This document shows positions 17,158 to 25,656 of a DNA stretch of 64,000 nt, piece by piece. This stretch comes from an uncultured Lachnospiraceae bacterium. GTDB taxonomy: Bacteria > Bacillota > Clostridia > Lachnospirales > Lachnospiraceae. The position numbers were made by a program, and so were the translations under genes. The notes below the pieces were generated by a model. It did no database searches and had not been told where the DNA came from. It saw only the letters and a list, made by a program, of their open reading frames with translations. Positions within the stretch are counted from its first letter, which is position 1. Every line of letters starts with the position of its first letter. Location of the stretch: NCBI GenBank assembly GCA_934339365.1, contig CAKRHW010000009.1, positions 4,270 to 68,269 on the forward strand, written 5' to 3'.

Positions 17158-17940
17158 ATGTCAAGAATTATTGCAATAGCAAATCAAAAAGGAGGGGTTG
17201 GTAAAACAACAACTTCTACGAATTTAGCCTCTTGTCTGGCAGAAAAAGGCAAGAAAACTCTTCTGATTGATATAGATCCACAGGGAAATGCAACGAGTGG
17301 TGTTGGAATTGATAAAAACGAGCTAAATAATACAGTGTATGAATTGTTACTTGGGGAGTGTGAATTAAAGGACTGTATGATGAAGACAGAAATAGATAAT
17401 TTATCGGTATTACCATCGAATATTAATTTATCTGGTGCAGAAATTGATTTGATTGGTGTTGAAAATCGAGAGTTTATTTTAAAGGTTAGTATGGATAAAG
17501 TAAAAGATGATTATGATTTTATCATTATAGATTGTCCACCTTCCCTTAATTTGCTGACAGTAAATGCAATGACTACAGCAGACTCTGTTTTAGTGCCAAT
17601 ACAATGTGAATATTATGCATTGGAAGGATTATCACAATTAATTCATACCATAGAGTTAATACAAAATAGACTAAATCCTGAATTACATATAGAAGGGGTT
17701 GTTTTTACTATGTACGACGCAAGAACGAACCTGTCTCTTCAGGTGGTTGAAAATGTAAAGGAAAATTTACAACAGAATATATATAAGACAATTATACCTA
17801 GAAATGTCAGATTAGCAGAAGCACCAAGTTATGGTATGCCGATTAATATATATGATTCAAAATCAGCTGGTGCGGAAGCTTATCGTATGTTAGCAGATGA
17901 AGTGATTAATATGGGTGTAGAACAGGATGATGAGTTCTAA
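17158..17940 (+). CDS. parA: Chromosome partitioning ATPase ParA/Soj
   Basis: Walker-type ATPase for origin segregation, 260 residues. The deviant Walker A is KGGVGKTTTSTNLA with the signature lysine near residue 11, followed by LLIDIDPQGNATSG and the Walker B region DFIIIDCPPSLNLLTVNA. The ATG at 17158 has GGAGGT seven bases upstream, so it is preferred over an in-frame TTG at 17146. It is co-transcribed with parB 20 bp downstream and preceded by three parS sites. Confidence 0.98.
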   Translation: MSRIIAIANQKGGVGKTTTSTNLASCLAEKGKKTLLIDIDPQGNATSGVGIDKNELNNTVYELLLGECELKDCMMKTEIDNLSVLPSNINLSGAEIDLIGVENREFILKVSMDKVKDDYDFIIIDCPPSLNLLTVNAMTTADSVLVPIQCEYYALEGLSQLIHTIELIQNRLNPELHIEGVVFTMYDARTNLSLQVVENVKENLQQNIYKTIIPRNVRLAEAPSYGMPINIYDSKSAGAEAYRMLADEVINMGVEQDDEF

Positions 17941-17960
17941 AATAGATTAAGGAGGACGAT

Positions 17961-18947
17961 ATGTCAAAAAAAGGTGGATTGGGAAAAGGGTTAAACTCTT
18001 TGATTCCAGACAATCATGTGAATGTATCGAATAAAAATAATTCTGATAAAAAAACACTTGAAACATCAAAGAAGCCGGAAGTCAAGGAAGTCATAAAAGA
18101 GGTTATTAAGGAAGTACCTGTAATCAAAGAGGTTGAAGTAATCAAGGAAGTACCATCGAATTTCATGGTAAAATTAAGTGATATTGAGCCAAACAGAAAG
18201 CAGCCTAGAAAGCAGTTTGATGAAGATGCATTAAATGAACTGGCAGAGTCAATGAAACAGGTTGGAATGATACAACCAATTATTGTTCAAAAGAAAGATG
18301 ATTACTATGAGATTATAGCCGGAGAACGAAGATGGAGAGCAGCTAAGCTTGCAGATATGAAAGAGGTTCCAGTTATTGTAAAAAATTATACAGAACAGGA
18401 AATTGTAGAAATTGCTTTAATTGAAAATATTCAGAGGGAAAGTTTAAATCCGATAGAAGAAGCAAGAGCATATCGGACTTTAATTGAGGAATATCATTTA
18501 TTACAGGATCAGGTAGCTGAAAAAGTATCAAAAAGCAGAAGCGCAATTACAAATAGTATGCGTTTACTAAAGCTGTGTGATAAAGTACAGGATATGATTG
18601 TAGATAAAATGATTACCAGTGGTCATGCACGTGCACTGATTCCAATTTCAGATTCTGAATTACAGTATTCAACAGCAATGAAAGTTTTTGATAATAATTT
18701 AAGTGTAAGAGAGACGGAAAGACTTGTAAAATTGGTTTTAAATCCGAAACCGGAGAAAACACAGGAAAAAGACGAAAATGAAATTTTCTATAAAGAAATA
18801 AGTGGAAAATTAGCGACAGCAGTTGGAACAAAAGTAAAGATTAATAATAAAAAGGATGGAAAGGGGAAAATAGAGATTGAATATTATTCCCAGGAAGAAC
18901 TAGAACGTATTTACCATATGATTTTACAAAGTGGAAATCAGCAATAA
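17961..18947 (+). CDS. parB: Chromosome partitioning protein ParB/Spo0J
   Basis: CTP-dependent clamp that binds parS, 328 residues. The N-terminus KKGGLGKGLNSLIPD is the ParA-interacting peptide. A repeated KEV segment (about residues 35-62) follows. The CTPase domain has PRKQFDEDALNELAESMKQ, AGERRWRAAKLA and ENIQRESLNPIEEA. The helix-turn-helix is in QVAEKVSKSRSAITNSMRLL. The C-terminal dimer domain is complete. The ribosome site is AAGGAGG. Confidence 0.98.
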   Translation: MSKKGGLGKGLNSLIPDNHVNVSNKNNSDKKTLETSKKPEVKEVIKEVIKEVPVIKEVEVIKEVPSNFMVKLSDIEPNRKQPRKQFDEDALNELAESMKQVGMIQPIIVQKKDDYYEIIAGERRWRAAKLADMKEVPVIVKNYTEQEIVEIALIENIQRESLNPIEEARAYRTLIEEYHLLQDQVAEKVSKSRSAITNSMRLLKLCDKVQDMIVDKMITSGHARALIPISDSELQYSTAMKVFDNNLSVRETERLVKLVLNPKPEKTQEKDENEIFYKEISGKLATAVGTKVKINNKKDGKGKIEIEYYSQEELERIYHMILQSGNQQ

Positions 18948-19004
18948 TTCACGTGAAATGAAACAAGGGTAAATACAAAAACAAAAAAGAAAAGAGGAAA
19001 AGAT

Positions 19005-19508
19005 ATGAACGGAATATTGACAGATATTGGTTTAGACCCGGAAATAATGATTCTTTGCCTTACAATCCTGGTCGTTGTTTTACTTGTTATGACAATTGTT
19101 TTGATTGTACAAGTAAATAAAAGCAATAAAAAATATCAGGAATTTATGCAAGGAAAAGATGCAAAAAGTCTTGAAGATACAGTGACAGAGGCTTATCGCC
19201 AAATTGATGAGCTGACAAAAAATGATCAGGAACGAAAAGAACAAAATGAAAAGATTCTGCAGGCAATGGAAAATACATTCCAAAAGGTTGGGATTGTAAA
19301 ATACGATGCTTTTAAAGAAATGGGTGGTAAATTAAGCTTTTCATTGGCATTATTAGATCAGGAAGACACAGGTTTTGTTTTAAATGTTATGCATAGCAGA
19401 GAGGCATGCTATACATATGTGAAGGAAATTATAAAAGGCGAATCCTATATTGCCTTAGGAGACGAGGAAAAAGAAGCATTAGATAAAGCAATGTACGAAG
19501 AAGATTAG
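19005..19508 (+). CDS. DUF4446 family membrane protein
   Basis: 167 residues with one N-terminal membrane helix (about 13-36), a predicted coiled coil (about 40-95) and a conserved C-terminal domain containing GIVKYDAFKEMGGKLSFSLALLD, the DUF4446 signature. The family commonly lies just after parB in Clostridia; its job is unknown. It is 57 bp after parB, probably in the same operon, and ends at a strong terminator. Confidence 0.85.
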   Translation: MNGILTDIGLDPEIMILCLTILVVVLLVMTIVLIVQVNKSNKKYQEFMQGKDAKSLEDTVTEAYRQIDELTKNDQERKEQNEKILQAMENTFQKVGIVKYDAFKEMGGKLSFSLALLDQEDTGFVLNVMHSREACYTYVKEIIKGESYIALGDEEKEALDKAMYEED

Positions 19509-19588
19509 GAATAGGAAGTAAAATTATAAATAATCATATAAGAAAGACGATATAATAAAGACGATATAATAAAGATTATATAATAATT

Positions 19589-19637
19589 ATCCAGGGCTTA
19601 AATTCTTGATAAAAGAATTTAAGCCCTGGATTTTTTT
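19589..19637 (+). terminator. Terminator of the parAB operon
   Basis: A 19-bp perfect stem (19589-19607 / 19613-19631) with a 5-nt loop, followed by T7. The remaining gap to the tRNA gene shows no gene. Confidence 0.92.
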
Positions 19638-19763
19638 GAGATAGAAAGAATATGATTGATTACAACGTAAATAGGTCAAATTTAATCTATGCTGTTTATA
19701 TAGGGGATGGAGAAATGACATTACGGTAACTACGATGTGAGTCTGAAAAATTGTTTTATGGGC

Positions 19764-19792
19764 AATAAAAAAAGCATCAAAATATGATGCTT
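19764..19792 (-). terminator. Terminator of the tRNA-Arg gene
   Basis: On the minus strand AAGCATCA-TATTT-TGATGCTT is followed by a T run (plus strand A run 19766-19772), 6 bp beyond the tRNA. Confidence 0.85.
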
Positions 19793-19797
19793 AAAAA

Positions 19798-19871
19798 CGT
19801 TCCTGACTGGAGTCGAACCAGCGGCCTATTGCTTAGGAGGCAATCGCTCTATCCTGCTGAGCTACAGGAAC
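19798..19871 (-). tRNA. tRNA-Arg (anticodon CCT)
   Basis: The acceptor stem is GTTCCTG/CAGGAAC with discriminator G. The D arm is AGCTCAGCAGGATAGAGC, and the anticodon stem ATTGC/GCAAT encloses CTCCTAA with anticodon CCT, which reads AGG. The T loop is GGTTCGACTCC. CCA is not encoded. Confidence 0.97.
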
Positions 19872-20043
19872 AAAAAATAAAAGACTATTGTATTATAAAA
19901 TAAGAAAAGGGATAAAACCTTTGACTAATATTATAACATAATCTAGATAGAGAAGTAAATAGCAAATTTGTTTGTACATATAAAATAAGAAATAAGAAAT
20001 AAGAAATAAGAAAGAGAAAAGAGGAGATAGAACATATGAATAG

Positions 20044-20090
20044 AAAAAGCTGTTAGATTACAAAGATAAACGGGGAATCTAACAGCTTTT
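20044..20090 (-). terminator. Terminator of serS
   Basis: AAAGCTGTTAGATT (plus 20045-20058 region) pairs with AATCTAACAGCTTT just after the serS stop, with a loop of about 16 nt and a T run on the minus strand. Confidence 0.8.
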
Positions 20091-20103
20091 GTATCATATG
20101 AAA

Positions 20104-21384
20104 TTATTGAATCTTTTCTTTTCCACCCATATAAGGTCTTAAAGCAACCGGGATATTAATTGTTCCATCTTCGTTTAAATTGTTCTCTAAAAAGGCAATT
20201 AACATACGTGGAGGGGCAACAACAGTGTTATTTAAAGTATTTGCATAATATTTGTTGCCATCTTTTCCATTGACACGAATCTTTAATCTTCTAGCCTGTG
20301 CATCGCCAAGATTTGAGCAGCTTCCAACTTCGAAGTATTTCTTCTGTCTAGGAGACCATGCTTCCACATCTAATGATTTTACCTTAAGATCTGCTAAATC
20401 TCCGGAACAACATTCTAATGTACGAACTGGAATGTCCATAGAACGGAATAAATCAACGGTGTTCTGCCATAATTTATCGAACCACATCTTGCTGTCTTCT
20501 GGCTTGCAGACAACAATCATTTCTTGTTTCTCAAACTGGTGAATACGGTATACACCACGTTCTTCGATACCATGTGCACCCTTTTCCTTACGGAAACATG
20601 GAGAATAACTGGTTAAAGTCTTTGGTAATTCTTCTTCTGGAACAATGGTGTCAATAAATTTTCCAATCATAGAGTGTTCACTTGTTCCAATCAGATATAA
20701 GTCTTCTCCTTCAATCTTGTACATCATCTGATCCATCTCATCGAAACTCATAACACCTGTAACGACGTTGCTTCGAATCATAAATGGTGGGATACAATAA
20801 GTAAATCCACGATCAATCATAAAATCTCGTGCATAAGAAATAATAGCAGAATGAAGTCTTGCGATATCACCCATTAAATAGTAGAAACCATTTCCAGCAA
20901 CTTTACGTGCACTATCTAAATCAATACCGTTGAATTTTTCCATAATCTCTGTATGATAAGGAATCTCAAAGTCCGGAACAACTGGCTCACCAAATTTCTC
21001 AATTTCAACATTCTCGGAATCATCTTTACCAATTGGAACAGATGGATCAATAATATTAGGAATAACAAGCATACGCTGGTAAACTTCGTCGTTATATTTT
21101 TTCTCTAATTCTTCTAATTCAGTAAGACGCTTTGCATTGGCAGCAACCTGTTTTTTGATTTCTTCCGCTTCTTCCTTCTTACCTTGTGCCATTAAACCAC
21201 CAATTTGTTTCGAAAGACGGTTACGGCTGGCACGAAGTTCATCCGCTTCACCCTTTGTGTCTCTTGCCTTTTTATCAAATTCAATTACTTCATCAACAAG
21301 AGGAAGCTTCTTGTCCTGAAATTTATTTTTGATATTCTGCTTTACAATATCTGGATTCTCTCTTAAAAATTTAATATCGATCAT
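20104..21384 (-). CDS. serS: Seryl-tRNA synthetase
   Basis: Charges tRNA-Ser; class II synthetase of 426 residues. The N-terminal arm (about 25-100) is a charged coiled coil that binds the tRNA long variable arm. Motif 2 is FRKEKGAHGIEERGVYRIHQFEKQE-like (FRKEKGAHG then RGVYRIHQFEKQE), and motif 3 is near NTLNNTVVAPPRMLIAFLEN. The start has GGAGG upstream. No T-box leader is visible in the 250 bp before it, unlike many Firmicutes serS genes. Confidence 0.98.
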   Translation of the reverse strand: MIDIKFLRENPDIVKQNIKNKFQDKKLPLVDEVIEFDKKARDTKGEADELRASRNRLSKQIGGLMAQGKKEEAEEIKKQVAANAKRLTELEELEKKYNDEVYQRMLVIPNIIDPSVPIGKDDSENVEIEKFGEPVVPDFEIPYHTEIMEKFNGIDLDSARKVAGNGFYYLMGDIARLHSAIISYARDFMIDRGFTYCIPPFMIRSNVVTGVMSFDEMDQMMYKIEGEDLYLIGTSEHSMIGKFIDTIVPEEELPKTLTSYSPCFRKEKGAHGIEERGVYRIHQFEKQEMIVVCKPEDSKMWFDKLWQNTVDLFRSMDIPVRTLECCSGDLADLKVKSLDVEAWSPRQKKYFEVGSCSNLGDAQARRLKIRVNGKDGNKYYANTLNNTVVAPPRMLIAFLENNLNEDGTINIPVALRPYMGGKEKIQ

Positions 21385-21437
21385 AGTAAAAATAATCCTC
21401 CGTATAAGTTTAAGTTAATATAAATTATTATCTTCTT

Positions 21438-21466
21438 ATTATATGATAGTATAGGCTTTTTTTCAA
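21438..21466 (-). promoter_or_regulatory. Promoter of serS
   Basis: On the minus strand TTGAAA, a 17-nt spacer and TATAAT, about 55 nt before the serS start. Confidence 0.75.
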
Positions 21467-21565
21467 GAATTCAATCTATTTATTTTCATTCTTCTAAAAT
21501 AATAAGGTAAGAAAAAATGTATGTAAAAAAATTTTTTTGTAAAGCAAGATTTTACAAAAATAATG

Positions 21566-21594
21566 TTGACAAAAATATGACATCATTTTATAAT
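21566..21594 (+). promoter_or_regulatory. Strong promoter of adhE
   Basis: TTGACA at 21566-21571, a 17-nt spacer and TATAAT at 21589-21594: a full consensus sigma-A promoter. Confidence 0.92.
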
Positions 21595-21599
21595 AGAGA

Positions 21600-21617
21600 T
21601 TGTTAAAAGATTGTCAA
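21600..21617 (+). promoter_or_regulatory. Probable Rex operator of adhE
   Basis: TTGTTAAAAGATTGTCAA resembles the Rex consensus TTGTTAA-N4-TTAACAA, with 12 of 14 defined bases. It covers the predicted transcription start, where a repressor would block transcription. Rex senses the NADH/NAD+ ratio and often controls adhE in Firmicutes. Confidence 0.65.
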
Positions 21618-21638
21618 ACTTTTTAGGAGGATTAAAAA

Positions 21639-24263
21639 ATGGCTAAGAGACCAGAAATCGTTGACACTGTAGAATCACTACAGGCTCGTATGGAAGAAAT
21701 GAGAGCAGCTCAGAAAGAGTACTCTACATTTACACAGGAACAGGTAGATGCAATTTTTTATGCAGCAGCAGTAGCAGCGAACCAAGCAAGAATTCCACTT
21801 GCTAAGATGGCAGTTGAAGAGACTGGCATGGGTATCGTTGAAGATAAGATTATGAAGAACAACTATGCTGCAGAATATATTTACAATGCATATAAGGATA
21901 CTAAGACTTGTGGTGTTGTAGAAGAAGATAAAGCATATGGTATTACAAAGATTGCAGAACCAATCGGTATTGTTGCAGCAGTTATTCCTACAACAAACCC
22001 AACATCAACAGCTATCTTCAAGACATTAATTTCATTGAAGACAAGAAATGCAATTATCATCAGCCCTCACCCACGTGCTAAGGCTTGTACAATTGCAGCA
22101 GCTAAGATTGTTAAGGAAGCAGCTGAAAAAGCAGGTGCTCCAAAGGGATTAATCGCTTGGATCGATGCTCCTTCTCTTGAATTAACAAACGAAGTTATGA
22201 GAGAAGCTGATATCATTCTTGCAACAGGTGGTCCTGGAATGGTTAAGGCAGCATATTCTTCAGGTACACCAGCTCTTGGTGTTGGTGCCGGAAATGCAGC
22301 AGCAATCATTGATCCATCAGCAGATATCATTGATGCAGTTAACTCAATCATCCACTCAAAGACATTTGATAATGGTATGATTTGTGCTACAGAGCAGACA
22401 GTTATCGCTGATAAGCTTATTTATAATGATGTTAAGAAGGAATTCATCAAGAGAGGTGCTTACTTCCTTAAACCTGATGAAGCAGATAAGATTAGAAAGA
22501 CAATGTTAATCAACGGAGCTCTTAATGCTAAGATCGTTGGACAGCGTCCTGTAACAATTGCTAAGATGGCTGGATTTACAGTACCAGAAGATACTAAGGT
22601 TCTTATTGGTGAAGCAACAAGCACAGCTACAGAAGAAGCATTTGGACATGAAAAACTTACTACAATCCTTGGAATGTACAAGTCAAAAGACTTTGATGAT
22701 GCTCTTGATATCGCTGAGCAGCTTCTTGTTAACAACGGAGGACTTGGACATACATCAGTTCTTTGGATTGACAACCAGAATGAAAGAGAAAAACTTGATA
22801 AGTTTGCAGAAAGAATGAAAGCTTGTCGTCTTATCGTTAATACACCATCTTCTCTTGGTGGTATTGGTGATTTATACAACTTCAAGTTCGCTCCATCATT
22901 AACACTTGGATGTGGATCATGGGGTGGAAACTCAGTTTCAGAGAACGTTGGAGTTAAGCATTTACTCAATATTAAGACAGTAGCTGAGAGGAGAGAGAAT
23001 ATGCTTTGGTTCAGAGCACCTGAAAAGGTTTACTTTAAGAAAGGCTGTTTACCAGTTGCTCTTAAGGAATTAGACAAGGTTTACCACAAGAAGAGAGCTT
23101 TCGTTGTAACTGACTCATTCTTATACAAGAACGGTTACACAAAGGTTATCACAGACAGATTAGATGAAATGGGAATCACATATGAATGCTTCTCAAATGT
23201 TCAGCCAGATCCAACTCTTGCAAACGCTCAGGAAGGTGTTGCAATCATGAGAAGATTTGAGCCAGATGTTATCATCGCTATGGGTGGTGGATCTGCTATG
23301 GACTGTGGTAAGATTATGTGGGTAATGTACGAACACCCAGAACAGGACTTCATGGAAATGGCTATGAGATTCTTAGATATTCGTAAGAGAGTTCACACAT
23401 TCCCTCACATGGGTGATAAGGCTATGTTCGTTGCTGTTCCTACATCTTCAGGTACAGGTTCAGAAGTAACATCATTCGCAGTTATCACAGATCAGGAGAC
23501 AGGTATTAAGTACCCACTTGCTGATTACGAATTAATGCCAGATATGTCAATCGTTGATACAGATAACATGATGACACAGCCTAAGGGTCTTACAAGTGCA
23601 TCAGGTGTCGATGTATTAACACATGCATTAGAGGCTTATGCTTCACTTATGGCATCAGATTATACAGATGGTCTTGCACTTAAGGCTATGAAGAACGTAT
23701 TTGAATACTTACCAAGAGCTTACGAGAACGGAAATGATGTAGAAGCTAGACAGAAGATGGCTGATGCTTCATGTATGGCAGGTATGGCATTCAACAATGC
23801 ATTCTTAGGAGTATGTCACTCAATGGCTCATAAGTTAGGTGCATTCCACCACATTCCACATGGTATTGCTAACGCATTACTTATCAGCATGGTTGTTGAG
23901 TACAATGCAGCTGAGTGCCCAAGAAAGATGGGAACATTCTCTCAGTACAAGTACCCACACACATTACAGAGATATGTTGAATGTGCTAACTTCTGTGGAG
24001 TTACAGGTAAGGATGATGCTGACACATTGAAGAAGTTCATCGCTAAGATTGATGAATTAAAGGATAAGGTTGGAATTAAGAAGACAATCGCTGATTATGG
24101 TGTAAGCGAAGCAGACTTCCTTGCAACATTAGATGAAATGGTTGAGAATGCATTTGATGATCAGTGTACAGGTGCTAACCCAAGATATCCATTAATGTCA
24201 GAAATTAAGGAAATGTATTTAAGAGCATTCTATGGAGATAAATATAAAGCAGAGACAAAATAG
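21639..24263 (+). CDS. adhE: Bifunctional acetaldehyde-CoA / alcohol dehydrogenase
   Basis: Converts acetyl-CoA to acetaldehyde and then ethanol, regenerating NAD+; 874 residues, full length. The N-terminal aldehyde dehydrogenase half has the catalytic cysteine near residue 249 in DNGMICATEQTV. The C-terminal iron-dependent alcohol dehydrogenase half has GGGSAMDCGKIMW and the metal-binding histidines in HSMAHKLGAFHHIPHGIANA. The family forms spirosome filaments. Codon choice is unlike its neighbours (strong use of GCT, AAG, TCA and CCA), a sign of very high expression. The ribosome site is TAGGAGG. Confidence 0.98.
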   Translation: MAKRPEIVDTVESLQARMEEMRAAQKEYSTFTQEQVDAIFYAAAVAANQARIPLAKMAVEETGMGIVEDKIMKNNYAAEYIYNAYKDTKTCGVVEEDKAYGITKIAEPIGIVAAVIPTTNPTSTAIFKTLISLKTRNAIIISPHPRAKACTIAAAKIVKEAAEKAGAPKGLIAWIDAPSLELTNEVMREADIILATGGPGMVKAAYSSGTPALGVGAGNAAAIIDPSADIIDAVNSIIHSKTFDNGMICATEQTVIADKLIYNDVKKEFIKRGAYFLKPDEADKIRKTMLINGALNAKIVGQRPVTIAKMAGFTVPEDTKVLIGEATSTATEEAFGHEKLTTILGMYKSKDFDDALDIAEQLLVNNGGLGHTSVLWIDNQNEREKLDKFAERMKACRLIVNTPSSLGGIGDLYNFKFAPSLTLGCGSWGGNSVSENVGVKHLLNIKTVAERRENMLWFRAPEKVYFKKGCLPVALKELDKVYHKKRAFVVTDSFLYKNGYTKVITDRLDEMGITYECFSNVQPDPTLANAQEGVAIMRRFEPDVIIAMGGGSAMDCGKIMWVMYEHPEQDFMEMAMRFLDIRKRVHTFPHMGDKAMFVAVPTSSGTGSEVTSFAVITDQETGIKYPLADYELMPDMSIVDTDNMMTQPKGLTSASGVDVLTHALEAYASLMASDYTDGLALKAMKNVFEYLPRAYENGNDVEARQKMADASCMAGMAFNNAFLGVCHSMAHKLGAFHHIPHGIANALLISMVVEYNAAECPRKMGTFSQYKYPHTLQRYVECANFCGVTGKDDADTLKKFIAKIDELKDKVGIKKTIADYGVSEADFLATLDEMVENAFDDQCTGANPRYPLMSEIKEMYLRAFYGDKYKAETK

Positions 24264-24310
24264 TTTCGACAGCATATTTTTTAATCCTAAATAAATAGAT
24301 ATAAATGGAG

Positions 24311-24356
24311 CCCCCATAAGGATTTCTTTTGAAATCTTTATGGGGGTTTTTGGTTT
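24311..24356 (+). terminator. Terminator of adhE
   Basis: CCCCCATAAGGATTTC-TTTT-GAAATCTTTATGGGGG is a 16-bp stem with one G-T pair, followed by TTTTTGG. Confidence 0.92.
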
Positions 24357-24359
24357 TGC

Positions 24360-25448
24360 TTAAAATCCAGTATATTTTCGTTGACTAGCTTTGATTGTTT
24401 GGTCGACAATTTCTTCAAATTGAGTGAGATTTATTTCACAGTTTGAAATCAGCTCTTCATAGGGATATGGTTGAAATTTTCTTTTCCACTTTTGGTAGGT
24501 TCCGTTATAGGTGTTAATCCATAGACGAAATGCACGTCTGATAAACATTAAAATCGATATTAGAAGTGGAATAACAAAGAAGGAATGTCGAAAAATCAGG
24601 AGAAAAAAACCTGCGATGAGGATAAAGTAGATGGAATCCCTGCATTTGTTTTGTATTTTCTTGAATTCTTGTTCGAGTTCTTTTTTGGTATTCCGAATGT
24701 CACCTTCGCGTTCATGAAGAACGGATAAACTACAATCCTTATATTCGGTGTATTCCTGTAACATAAATGCATCTGTTGGAAATTCTAGGATATGTTCTTC
24801 TTCTTTTGGAAAGTATTTATGTATTTGAATATAAAAAATAATATCGAATATGATACAGGCGAGTGTACTAAATATTTTCAAAAAAAAGTCAAGTGGTGCT
24901 GCATTTATAAGGGGTAAGGGCATAAAGGAGGAGGCACCTAAGTCTTTGCCGTCAATTCTGTGTGGACCTTCGTTTAACCAGCTATAAAATGATTTTAGCT
25001 TTGTATTTAACTGAATGCCAGATATATGAATGGTATTTCCAGGACCTTTTGCAAGCTGTTGTTCGAAGTCTTTGACTTTTTTTTGCGGAATGTAATAGGC
25101 GTATACATGATTTTCATAATAAAAGCAGTAGCAATATAAAGTAGTGTGAAAACTGTTATTTGTATCTACACCTGCTGTGTAAGAGGAAAAGGCATCTCCA
25201 CCAAAGTTTGGATTGGTTAGGAATTGCCAGACGTCAATGTCGGCGGTAAAGTGCTGACCAGTTCCGTTAGCTGAGGTGGGATAGTCAGATAAGTCGTTAT
25301 ATTTAAAGAAATTACGAAAATTCCACCAGGTTGTAGCACAATAGATAAGAGCAAAAAATAGAATGGTGAAAAAAAGAGTGGTGCAAAGATAATATTTTTT
25401 GCTAGGTTTCATGACGGAAATCTTAATTTTTTTCTCTGTTGAATTCAT
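24360..25448 (-). CDS. Membrane protein of unknown function
   Basis: 362 residues; I do not recognise the family. Membrane segments are visible at about residues 20-42, 188-212 and 272-305, the last one long enough for two short helices. Between the first two lies an outside domain of about 145 residues with GVDTNNSFHTTLYCYCFYYENHVYAYYIP. The C-terminal 50 residues are charged and cytoplasmic. The start at 25448 has AAAGGAC eight bases upstream. It converges with adhE and is divergent from the ABC exporter operon. Confidence 0.75.
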   Translation of the reverse strand: MNSTEKKIKISVMKPSKKYYLCTTLFFTILFFALIYCATTWWNFRNFFKYNDLSDYPTSANGTGQHFTADIDVWQFLTNPNFGGDAFSSYTAGVDTNNSFHTTLYCYCFYYENHVYAYYIPQKKVKDFEQQLAKGPGNTIHISGIQLNTKLKSFYSWLNEGPHRIDGKDLGASSFMPLPLINAAPLDFFLKIFSTLACIIFDIIFYIQIHKYFPKEEEHILEFPTDAFMLQEYTEYKDCSLSVLHEREGDIRNTKKELEQEFKKIQNKCRDSIYFILIAGFFLLIFRHSFFVIPLLISILMFIRRAFRLWINTYNGTYQKWKRKFQPYPYEELISNCEINLTQFEEIVDQTIKASQRKYTGF

Positions 25449-25656
25449 AAATAGTGTCCTTTCTTTAAAGATGCGATATGTGCGTGTGGTTTTGATAATA
25501 CGATATTAGTTTATCAAAAAAACATATAAAAATAAATGAAAATATGAAAAAATATGAAAAAAATGGAGAAAAAACTTTCTAGATCACATAAAAAAGTGTA
25601 TAATGACAAGGTCGTATTCAATAAGAATACAGAGCATCATAAAAAAGGAGGAGAAA

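Noticed and set aside
18945..18960. parS-like sequence at the parB stop
   Set aside because: Only about 12 of 16 positions match; the core CACGTG is kept but outer bases are wrong. Possible weak site at most.
19984..20013. Four tandem AATAAGA heptamers
   Set aside because: Short, AT-rich, in an intergenic stretch; no sign of function or CRISPR structure.
20036..20056. Six-codon frame with good ribosome site (MNRKSC)
   Set aside because: It runs into the serS terminator on the opposite strand and no gene follows in its direction, so a leader peptide role is unlikely.
21385..21638. Possible T-box leader of serS
   Set aside because: No T-box core or specifier stem visible on the minus strand; a plain promoter explains the region.
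22460..22969. 169-codon open frame antisense to adhE
   Set aside because: Mirror of the strongly biased adhE codon use; no ribosome site or family match.
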